Origin: Lentimicrobiaceae bacterium
Lineage (GTDB): Bacteria > Bacteroidota > Bacteroidia > Bacteroidales > WCHB1-69
NCBI GenBank assembly: GCA_009787675.1
Contig: WQSU01000059.1
Location: forward strand, 1 to 10,504
Length of the DNA: 10,504 nt
Direction: 5' to 3'
The notes beneath the pieces are model-generated. The model ran no database searches and was not told the origin of the DNA. It saw only the letters and a list, made by a program, of their open reading frames with translations. Position numbers and translations under genes: made by a program. Positions 1-5,734 of the stretch are shown here, one piece after another (within the stretch, counting starts at the first letter, position 1; each line of letters begins with the position of its first letter).

Positions 1-1629
1 GGTAGGACGTACTACAGATGAAGAAGTTATTTCCCGAATCACAGTGGTTCCGTCTATGATTTCTATCCTGTATGAATTGGCTTGACACGATGGAATACCG
101 TTATCAAAATAGGTTCGAGCAGTAATATCAAGAGTGTTTGTCAACAGAGTAGCGCCTACCACTCTTGTGATTCTGTATTTCCATGTACTTTTGATAACGC
201 CTTCTGTCAAAGTCCAATTCAGTGTAATTCCGCTACTTGAAGACTGAGCAGTAATATTAGCAATTTCAGTATGATCGGTGTTGATCTCAATCGGAGTGGC
301 GGCTTCATACAGCACATTATCTGAGCCTTTTGCGCCCCAGTTCATATTGGCGCGCTTTATGCGAAATTCATAGTTGTTTTTTCCTGCATTATATTCGGGA
401 TAGTCAAACTCCACCGAAGGAGTCGTTTCGGTTCTGTCATAATTTTTTGTAACACCGGGCACGTCTGCCCATACACCATTTTCTACGCGCCACTGAATTG
501 TATATCCATCGGTTGGCGAATTGGTTGCACCGACTACCATATTCCAGGTCAGTTTAACCTTACCATTGGTTAATGTTGCAGAAAGATTGGAAGGTTGAGG
601 ATAAGAGGGGACAGCGTAATTATTGGAAAATCTTAAGTTATAACCTGTGTTTCCCCCTATTGTTGTTGCCGACGTACATCTGTAGTCTCTGCGCCAGGAA
701 CCCACCCGATAGGTTTCGCCCGAATTTAACTTAGCCTTTGTGATTGCTGCGGTGGTGGTAAACACATGCGGGCCTCCACTCGTATGATTGCTTATATTGT
801 TGGCAATATCACAGGTAATGGTATTTACAAATCCTGATGTTTGCGATTGCAACAACATACCTCTGTTGGGGCTATAATAACTGCCATTGTCATCTGCCGA
901 AGTATAGCCGGAAATGTTTGCGGTAATTTTTAATTTGCCGTCGGGCAAAATTTCGCAGGCGCTCACCGTGGGCGCATGCAATGGATTGCCGACCACAATC
1001 GGATAATCGCCGTACCATGTAAAGTTGTAACTTCCTAAGCTGTTATGTCTTAATACGCCTTCATGCTTAAATATCACAGCCTTATCTGAGATGATGTTGG
1101 TATAATTCCAGCGCAGTCCTGTGTGCGTCCAGCCATCACTGTCTTTATTGTAATGCGAATGCAGCCATGAATTACTCAGTAATTCATCCATGCCGTTGCC
1201 TCCTTTTGAACCAAAACGGGGGGTGGTGGCATAAACGGTATAGCTTGTACTCGCAGTTTTAAGCCCCGACCAGTACCAATTGTCTGAATTTTGATCTCGG
1301 TTATAAACATAAACCAGCACCGTCCATGTACTTCCGCCGTTTGTTGAATAATAGATTGCGGATCCCGCATCCCCAAGACCACTCACATTATTGGAAATGT
1401 AGCGGTCACTGCCGGCATCTGCATAATGCGGAAAATCCAAGCGAATATAGGAGGTCGTGTATCCCATAATATAACAACCGTAATTTGAGTTAAATGGGGC
1501 ATCCCACACACCTTGCGCCCACGTTTTCGTTGGCATCGTAATGCTGCATACCAGCAGCGCAAGAAAAATTAGGCACATCCGCATCCCGCGGGAAAACCTG
1601 TTGAAATTAAATTTGTTGATTTTTTTCAT
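1..1629 (-). CDS. Exported FN3-domain surface protein, N-terminal part (runs off left edge)
   Basis: The frame is open from an ATG at 1629 to position 1 (543 codons with no stop), so the C-terminus lies outside the window. Residues 1-39 form a signal peptide: a Lys/Arg-rich n-region, a hydrophobic core (CLIFLALLVCSI) and probable cleavage after WAQ. Residues about 40-330 are rich in Tyr, Trp, Ser, Thr, Gly and Asn (for example YYSTNGGSTWTVLVY), typical of secreted beta-sandwich proteins. From about residue 343 (PSNLSATLTNGKVKLTWN) there is a fibronectin type III-like repeat, and a second starts near 443 (ITAQSSSSGITLNWTL). The likely role is an extracellular or surface adhesin/structural protein; the ligand is unknown. 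Whether a type IX secretion or sortase-like C-terminal signal exists cannot be seen. No clear promoter core was found in the short gap upstream, so it may be cotranscribed with the small ORF ending at 1709. Confidence 0.85.
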   Translation of the reverse strand, partial: MKKINKFNFNRFSRGMRMCLIFLALLVCSITMPTKTWAQGVWDAPFNSNYGCYIMGYTTSYIRLDFPHYADAGSDRYISNNVSGLGDAGSAIYYSTNGGSTWTVLVYVYNRDQNSDNWYWSGLKTASTSYTVYATTPRFGSKGGNGMDELLSNSWLHSHYNKDSDGWTHTGLRWNYTNIISDKAVIFKHEGVLRHNSLGSYNFTWYGDYPIVVGNPLHAPTVSACEILPDGKLKITANISGYTSADDNGSYYSPNRGMLLQSQTSGFVNTITCDIANNISNHTSGGPHVFTTTAAITKAKLNSGETYRVGSWRRDYRCTSATTIGGNTGYNLRFSNNYAVPSYPQPSNLSATLTNGKVKLTWNMVVGATNSPTDGYTIQWRVENGVWADVPGVTKNYDRTETTPSVEFDYPEYNAGKNNYEFRIKRANMNWGAKGSDNVLYEAATPIEINTDHTEIANITAQSSSSGITLNWTLTEGVIKSTWKYRITRVVGATLLTNTLDITARTYFDNGIPSCQANSYRIEIIDGTTVIREITSSSVVRPT

Positions 1630-1660
1630 AAAATAAATATTATTAAGTGATTAATGATAA

Positions 1661-1683
1661 ATGGTTAATGGTTAATGGTTAAT
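1661..1683. repeat. Tandem heptamer ATGGTTA, about 3.3 copies
   Basis: Three perfect consecutive ATGGTTA units plus AT lie just upstream of the left-edge gene. AT-rich 7-bp tandem arrays of this kind are common between genes in Bacteroidetes. Copy number could vary by slippage, but no function is evident. Confidence 0.85.
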
Positions 1684-1688
1684 AGGTG

Positions 1689-1723
1689 TAATTCCTAATT
1701 CTTAATTCCTAATTCCTAATTCT
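1689..1723. repeat. Tandem heptamer TAATTCY, 5 copies
   Basis: Five consecutive 7-bp units read TAATTCC, TAATTCT, TAATTCC, TAATTCC, TAATTCT. It has the same period as the neighbouring ATGGTTA array but a different unit. On the minus strand the array enters the end of the small membrane ORF and supplies its last residues and its TAG stop. Confidence 0.88.
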
Positions 1724-1963
1724 TTTCTGTTTTCTGTGTAGCAGCGCCACTCCTTCAAACTCCTCTCGCACCATTTTCTCCATTACCTTCTTTTCTATAT
1801 TTAGATATTCTAACTCTTTTTTTAGTTTCTCCTCTTCATGGATATGATACACAATAGCTCGCTCCTTTTTTCTAATTGTTTTTTTGTAATAGTACCACAG
1901 AATAAACAGACTTATCAAAATTAGGATGGAGATTCCGCTAAAAATGAAAATAAGAATATTCAT
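1709..1963 (-). CDS. Small membrane/coiled-coil protein, probable remnant of a TPR-AraC type regulator
   Basis: An 84-residue frame from the ATG at 1963. Residues about 2-26 are one strong transmembrane segment (ILIFIFSGISILILISLF) ending in WYYYKK. Residues about 27-70 are charged and helical (IRKKERAIVYHIHEEEKLKK), a likely coiled coil. The layout TM, KK-rich edge, then ExxxLxxEL matches the segment between the TM helix and the HTH of the full regulator at 7208-8946. No TPR region precedes it and no DNA-binding domain follows, so it looks like the middle of such a regulator. The last codons and the TAG stop fall inside the TAATTCY heptamer array, suggesting that the repeat replaced the original 3' end. 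I prefer the ATG at 1963: an upstream in-frame ATG at 2026 would translate a 13-bp hairpin and gives non-protein-like residues. It may be an expressed small membrane protein or just debris. Confidence 0.45.
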   Translation of the reverse strand: MNILIFIFSGISILILISLFILWYYYKKTIRKKERAIVYHIHEEEKLKKELEYLNIEKKVMEKMVREEFEGVALLHRKQKRIRN

Positions 1964-1981
1964 ATCTATTTTTTGTAATAA

Positions 1982-2015
1982 TTTCGGGTGCAAAAAAGCA
2001 ACTTTACACCCGAAA
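1982..2015. other. Inverted repeat / hairpin, 13-bp arms with one mismatch
   Basis: Arms TTTCGGGTGCAAA (1982-1994) and TTTACACCCGAAA (2003-2015) pair at 12 of 13 positions around an 8-nt loop. It lies between the divergent small membrane ORF and the first ATPase gene. Neither strand has a following U-tract, so it is not a canonical intrinsic terminator. It could be a protein-binding palindrome or an mRNA 5' structure. Confidence 0.6.
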
Positions 2016-2063
2016 AAGTGCGACAAAAAATCAGGAATTTAGGACAAGAAGTACAAATTTTTA

Positions 2064-2111
2064 GAGAAAAATGTATTTTTGCAGCAACTTTTCTTGGAGA
2101 AAAATGTATTT
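2064..2111 (+). repeat. 15-bp perfect direct repeat in the ATPase 1 leader
   Basis: GAGAAAAATGTATTT occurs at 2064-2078 and again at 2097-2111, 33 bp apart start to start (about three helical turns). The first copy contains the -7 core. The second is preceded by TCTTG and followed at 2104 by a possible leader ORF, MYLLIIKNKK, whose TAA directly abuts the ATPase ATG at 2137. A related TCTTGGAGAAAA string also precedes the second ATPase gene (minus strand, 7124-7136). Confidence 0.6.
2074..2081 (+). promoter_or_regulatory. Putative -7 promoter element for ATPase 1
   Basis: TATTTTTG followed by CAGC fits the Bacteroidetes -7 consensus TAnnTTTG and matches the other promoter cores in this window. 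No clear TTG/TTTG -33 element lies 17-23 bp upstream, so this is weaker than the promoter of the second ATPase gene. Confidence 0.45.
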
Positions 2112-2136
2112 ACTAATAATAAAAAATAAGAAATAA

Positions 2137-3429
2137 ATGTATAGAATAAAGATTAAAGAACTTATACAGTGGAAATTATCAAAAAAAAGAAAACCTCTTA
2201 TTTTCCTTGGGGCAAGACAAGTTGGGAAAACTTGGCTGATTCAACAATTTGGCAAAACAGAATATAAGCAAATGGCGTACATAAATTTTGAACGCCCAAA
2301 CGCTCCGAAAGACTTATTTGAGATGGATTTTGAGATGGGCAGAATCATTACGGTGTTGAATGCGTATTGCAATCTTAAAATTACTGCTGCAGACACGTTG
2401 ATTGTCTTTGACGAAATTCAGGCAGCCCCAAAAGGAATTACTGCGTTAAAATATTTCTATGAAGATTCACCTCAATATCATATCATTGCAGCCGGTTCAA
2501 TGTTAGGAATTAACATCCATCCCGAAGAATCATTTCCTGTGGGAAAAGTGGATTTTATGAAACTGTATCCGATGAATTTCTACGAATTTTTATTGGCAAT
2601 GGGCGAAACGGGAATTGCAGAATTGCTCGAAAAACAAGATTTAGAAAATCTATTCTTTTTTAACAGTAAATTAATCAACTATTTAAGATATTATTTGTAT
2701 GTAGGCGGAATGCCTGAAGCTGTAGAAGATTTTGTAGAAAACCGTGATTGGCAAAATGTTCGTCGTATTCAAAATCAAATTCTCACTTCTTATCGCAACG
2801 ATTTTTCAAAACATGCTCCCAAAGAGATTTTGCCACGACTCAATATGGTTTGGGACAGTATGTCTGCACAGTTGGCAAAAGAAAATAAGAAATTTATTTA
2901 TGGACTTTTAAAAACTGGTGCACGGGCAAAAGATTTTGAGTTGGCAATTCAATGGCTCACAGATGCAGGGTTGTTGCACAAGGTTTACAATGTGACAAAA
3001 TATGCATTGCCACTTGTGGCATATCAAGAATTGTCGGCATTCAAACTCTTTCACAATGATGTTGGACTTTTAGGAGCCATGGCGCAACTCAATTCAAGGG
3101 TAATTGTGGATGGCGATGCGGTTTTTACAGAGTTCAAAGGTGCATTATCTGAACAATATGTATTTCAACAATTTACTCAAAAAGAAAATTTGTTAATTCA
3201 TTATTTTACATTTGATAATAGTAAATATGAAGTTGATTTTCTTGTTCAGACAAAAGCTAATGAAATAATTCCGATTGAAGTCAAGGCTGGAACAAATCTT
3301 ACTGCAAACAGTTTTAAACTTTTTTGCCAAAAATACAGCCCCGCAAAAGCCATCCGCACCTCACTCGCCGACTATAAAGAAGAAACTTGGATGACCAATC
3401 TCCCACTATATGCAATCAGTACAATATAA
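2137..3429 (+). CDS. ATPase of the AAA_14 / DUF4143 type (copy 1)
   Basis: A 430-aa cytoplasmic P-loop ATPase, complete. Walker A is GARQVGKT (residues 25-32), Walker B is LIVFDE (88-93), and a sensor-like AAGS lies at 118-121. The middle carries the family's RYYLYVGGMPEAV block. The C-terminal DUF4143 region has EVDF (365-368) and IEVKAG (380-385), spaced like the D/E and ExK of PD-(D/E)XK nuclease folds. This architecture is a multicopy family in Bacteroidetes, archaea and others; substrate and physiological role are not established. The length fits the family. A -7 core lies 56 bp upstream. The copy at 5735-7027 aligns without gaps over the full length, about 60-65% identical by eye, in opposite orientation. 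It stands alone as a transcription unit: the next gene downstream has its own promoter. Confidence 0.92.
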   Translation: MYRIKIKELIQWKLSKKRKPLIFLGARQVGKTWLIQQFGKTEYKQMAYINFERPNAPKDLFEMDFEMGRIITVLNAYCNLKITAADTLIVFDEIQAAPKGITALKYFYEDSPQYHIIAAGSMLGINIHPEESFPVGKVDFMKLYPMNFYEFLLAMGETGIAELLEKQDLENLFFFNSKLINYLRYYLYVGGMPEAVEDFVENRDWQNVRRIQNQILTSYRNDFSKHAPKEILPRLNMVWDSMSAQLAKENKKFIYGLLKTGARAKDFELAIQWLTDAGLLHKVYNVTKYALPLVAYQELSAFKLFHNDVGLLGAMAQLNSRVIVDGDAVFTEFKGALSEQYVFQQFTQKENLLIHYFTFDNSKYEVDFLVQTKANEIIPIEVKAGTNLTANSFKLFCQKYSPAKAIRTSLADYKEETWMTNLPLYAISTI

Positions 3430-3494
3430 ATTAAATCCTTTTTTCATGCTTTTTGTAATGTTTTTTGGTTTTTTTCTGTCTTTAATAATAATTC

Positions 3495-3502
3495 TATCTT
3501 TG
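3495..3502 (+). promoter_or_regulatory. Promoter -7 element of the decayed toxin-antitoxin / lipoprotein unit
   Basis: TATCTTTG followed by CGGCG is an exact match to the Bacteroidetes -7 consensus TAnnTTTG, with the antitoxin ATG 28 bp further on. No convincing -33 TTTG was found at the usual spacing. This is the only good promoter seen between the first ATPase and the lipoprotein gene, so it probably drives all of 3530-5245. Confidence 0.6.
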
Positions 3503-3529
3503 CGGCGTAATTAAAAAAAGAACAAGACA

Positions 3530-3756
3530 ATGTACAGAGCAATTTTTATTCCAACCGAAATTGACAGTATGATATCACTGAATATTCCGCGTGAGTGGTA
3601 TGGACGAAATGTTGAGCTAATAGCGTTTCCTCTTGAATTGCCTCAAATGAAATTGCAAGAATAAACAAGAATAGGTTTAAAGCAATACCATCAAAATATT
3701 TATTCGGCACAAAAAATTTCAAGTTCAATCGCGATGACGCAAATAATTATGAATAA
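3530..3756 (+). pseudogene. Antitoxin-like gene with a one-base frameshift
   Basis: From the ATG at 3530 the frame reads MYRAIFIPTEID and LNIPREWYGRNVELIAFPL, which resembles the small antitoxins that precede PIN toxins in Bacteroidetes (an IPxEW/Y-GrxVEvIaFpl core). It then hits a TAA after 44 codons. At about 3644-3648 the -1 frame takes over and reads NEIARINKNRFKA, then GTKNFKFNRDDANNYE, ending in TAA at 3754-3756. Adding one A to the AAA run at 3645-3647 would restore a 75-aa protein, a normal size for this type. The restored stop overlaps the toxin ATG as ATGAATAA (3749-3756), the classic translational coupling of a TA pair. The deletion may be real or a sequencing error. The DNA-binding or toxin-binding roles of the parts are inferred only from family context. 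Confidence 0.7.
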
Positions 3757-3946
3757 AACAATTGCACTTTATACAAATGTCCTTGTTTACTGTCACAGTA
3801 ACGATGAAGTGGATAAACAGGAAATAGCAACGAGTTTGTTTGCTTTCTATCCAGTAATTTCTACACAAGTTCTTTCGGAATATCTGAACGTTGTGAAACG
3901 CACATTGAAACTCCCCAAAGACGAAATAATGGATATATGTCTGAAA
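3749..3946 (+). pseudogene. Truncated PIN-domain toxin with lost catalytic Asp (VapC-like)
   Basis: The start MNKTIALYTNVLVYCH and the block STQVLSEYLNVVKRTLKLP match the N-terminal half of PIN-domain toxins, which are Mg-dependent RNases of VapBC-type systems. Two changes suggest it is dead. The invariant first Asp (usual LDTN) is Tyr here (LYTN), explainable by GAT to TAT. The protein also stops resembling PIN after about 66-70 residues instead of the usual 130-140, so the C-terminal acidic residues are missing. The Glu of SEY is retained. I chose 3749 rather than the in-frame ATG at 3734 because 3749 overlaps the restored antitoxin stop and begins at the family's usual position. The frame continues without a stop into the lipoprotein signal sequence, so the 3' boundary given is the approximate join. 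Confidence 0.75.
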
Positions 3947-5245
3947 ACCTTTATTCTCTTGCTTGCCATATTGTTGGCGGCATGTACGTCAAAAACTAAT
4001 CCATCGGCAGAACAACAGTCTAATCCGTTAGTGGAACGGAAATTGCTTCTAATGCTGGACAACCAAGACATGTTTCGTTTGGAAGCCTGTTTGAAAAATG
4101 AACGAACGGAAATATCGCAAGGCATTGCATTGTTTCTTGAGGCGCATTTACAAAACGCATTTAACCAAACCGAACAATCGTTGCAAACCATTGACTTATT
4201 ATTCGATAAATATGAAAATTCACTGAATGATACGCTTTCTTGGAAAATATATAAACTAAAAGCCGACAATTTAGTAAAGCAATATCAATACTGCGCAAGT
4301 GTTGAAGCAATGAAGAAAGCTATAGATAAGTATGCTCATGCTGCGGATAGTCTTGATTTTGCCAATATGATAGATAGTTACAATACTTTCGAACCATTGC
4401 GAGAAGTTCTTCCGCAAAAAATACATATCACCACTGACGTAACTATCCCCATCTCGCGCAATCTTATGTTTAATCATCTGCTAGTGCCGGTGACGAGTGG
4501 GGGCGAATCAGAGAATTTTGTTTTTGACACGGGAGCCAGTTTATCCGTTGTAACTGAAAGTTGTGCCAAGCGATTAGGTATTCGCGTGTTGGAATCATCG
4601 CTCGAAGTAGAAAATATATTAGGAGTTAAAATACAATCGAAAGTAGGGGTTTCCGACAGCCTGTGGATCGGCAACTTGTTAGTGAAAAATGTTGTTTTTT
4701 TGGTGCTTGCCGATGAGTTTCTTTTTTTTAAAGATTTCGATTATACTATATACGGAATCATCGGATTCCCGATCATGTATCAAATGAAGGAAATCAAGAT
4801 AAATAAAGACAAGAGTATTATAGTGTCTGGCAATCCTCAGAAACGTGATTTGCACAATCTGTTTTTTGACGGATCTACGATGTTAGTTCAGGCGGAAGCA
4901 GATAGCGATACTGTACTTTTGTTTATAGATTCAGGTACCAATAGCTCTTTTTTTAGTGAGAGATATTTCAAAGCACATCAAGATAAAATTCAAGAGAAAG
5001 CTAAGTTATACAATCTTAAGCGAGGAGGCGCCGGTAGCACCAGCATCATTTCCAAACATTATGTATTGGAAAACATATCATTTATGACAGGCGGCTACGA
5101 ACTGACACTCCCGAGCATTTTTGTTACGCAAGAGAAGATTAAGTCTTTTGAAAATTACGATGGGTATATTGGAGCAGATGTATTGATGTATTTCAACACA
5201 TTGATACTGAACTTTGAGGATATGTATCTGACATTTGAAGAATAA
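3929..5245 (+). CDS. Lipoprotein with two-lobed aspartic protease (retropepsin/pepsin-like fold)
   Basis: From the ATG at 3929 a lipoprotein signal reads MDICLKTFILLLAILLAAC, with lipobox LAAC and Cys19. After processing the 438-residue chain would be membrane-anchored on the periplasmic or outer face. Residues about 30-165 are helical and Gln/Leu rich, possibly TPR-like. Two aspartic-protease half-domains follow. The first has FVFDTGAS (Asp200), closed by YGIIGFPIM. The second has LFIDSGTN (Asp334), closed by YDGYIGADVL. A DTG/DSG pair in one chain suggests a self-contained, pepsin-like bilobal protease; substrate unknown. The frame is open upstream to 3734 and fused to a truncated PIN toxin. 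Translation from 3749 would bury the signal peptide, so 3929 is the likelier functional start. The n-region MDICLKT may be toxin-derived, and the original ATG seems lost. The frame ends at TAA 5243-5245 with no downstream partner. Confidence 0.82.
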   Translation: MDICLKTFILLLAILLAACTSKTNPSAEQQSNPLVERKLLLMLDNQDMFRLEACLKNERTEISQGIALFLEAHLQNAFNQTEQSLQTIDLLFDKYENSLNDTLSWKIYKLKADNLVKQYQYCASVEAMKKAIDKYAHAADSLDFANMIDSYNTFEPLREVLPQKIHITTDVTIPISRNLMFNHLLVPVTSGGESENFVFDTGASLSVVTESCAKRLGIRVLESSLEVENILGVKIQSKVGVSDSLWIGNLLVKNVVFLVLADEFLFFKDFDYTIYGIIGFPIMYQMKEIKINKDKSIIVSGNPQKRDLHNLFFDGSTMLVQAEADSDTVLLFIDSGTNSSFFSERYFKAHQDKIQEKAKLYNLKRGGAGSTSIISKHYVLENISFMTGGYELTLPSIFVTQEKIKSFENYDGYIGADVLMYFNTLILNFEDMYLTFEE

Positions 5246-5612
5246 AATAGTGCTTTGGCTTTGATTATAGAGATACGAGAAATGGTAAAAGAAGCTATTG
5301 AAAGAGTAGTGGCGGTCGCTTTTCCGCGTTTGCAATATCGTGTTCCTACACACATGACTAATGCACACACCAGATTGCAAACTCACATTCGCTCTTCGGT
5401 GCAACAATGCATAAAACCGAAATGACATTTCGTAGATACCTCGCCGCCGATCATTTACAAAAAATGTTAACACGCTTAACACCCCAAAAAACTGCACAAT
5501 GTCTTTCTCTCAATGTATTGATTTCCGGCTCTTCGTCATATACCCGAAAAGACAAAGTAAATGTTGTTTCATTAGGACATCTATTTGTATAATAGAGTAC
5601 TACAAATTAAAT
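5246..5612. other. Intergenic stretch without a convincing gene
   Basis: This gap lies between the convergent lipoprotein and second ATPase genes. Short + strand frames occur: one from ATG 5282 (47 codons) and one from 5407 (61 codons). The second overlaps the end of the first, and neither has recognisable motifs or a promoter core. The patch 5310-5450 is richer in GC than its surroundings and could be decayed coding sequence. No terminator hairpin was identified. At 5604-5616 a 13-bp AT-rich string repeats the sequence around the stop of ATPase 1 (3428-3440). Confidence 0.5.
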
Positions 5613-5730
5613 CCTTAAATCTTTAAATTTTAAATTCTAAATTACCTCTGCTCCCCCGCAATCTTCCTGTACTCCGTAGGGCTAATACGGTATCGCTCAC
5701 GGAATTGGCGGTAAAAAGTGCGGGCGGTAT
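5613..5730. repeat. Direct repeat copy A: duplicated regulator 3' end plus trailer
   Basis: This 118-bp segment matches 7178-7296 in the same orientation, with about four substitutions and a one-base indel (roughly 95% identical by eye). It includes the AT-rich trailer starting CCTTAAATC and the last 28 codons of the AraC-type regulator. Identity stops abruptly at GCGGTAT. Copies A and B bracket the second ATPase gene. Confidence 0.92.
5642..5728 (-). pseudogene. AraC-type regulator stub (last 28 codons)
   Basis: On the minus strand the codons read TARTFYRQFRERYRI then SPTEYRKIAGEQR and a TAA stop. This is the second HTH helix and tail of an AraC/XylS DNA-binding domain, and it equals the C-terminus of the regulator at 7208-8946 residue for residue. 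The rest of the gene is absent: 6 bp upstream is the TAA stop of the second ATPase. By chance or history the stub is in the same reading frame as that ATPase, so read-through would append it. Confidence 0.9.
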
Positions 5731-5734
5731 GATT

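Noticed and set aside
1176..1382. 68-aa minus-strand frame in the FN3 protein region
   Set aside because: It overlaps the exported-protein frame on the same strand, which is continuous and protein-like, with signal peptide and repeats.
3734..3748. ATG at 3734 as start of the PIN/lipoprotein frame
   Set aside because: The ATG at 3749 overlaps the restored antitoxin stop and gives the family's usual toxin N-terminus; residues MTQII overlap the antitoxin tail in another frame.
3847..4674. Three minus-strand frames of 66-140 aa under the lipoprotein gene
   Set aside because: Antisense shadows of a gene with clear lipobox and protease motifs.
5078..5497. 139-aa minus-strand frame
   Set aside because: It is antisense to the protease C-lobe and the unexplained gap, without signal, motif or promoter core.
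3428..5616. 13-bp match at 3428-3440 and 5604-5616 as attachment sites
   Set aside because: The shared string is AT-only except for CC, and one copy overlaps the ATPase 1 stop; chance is sufficient.
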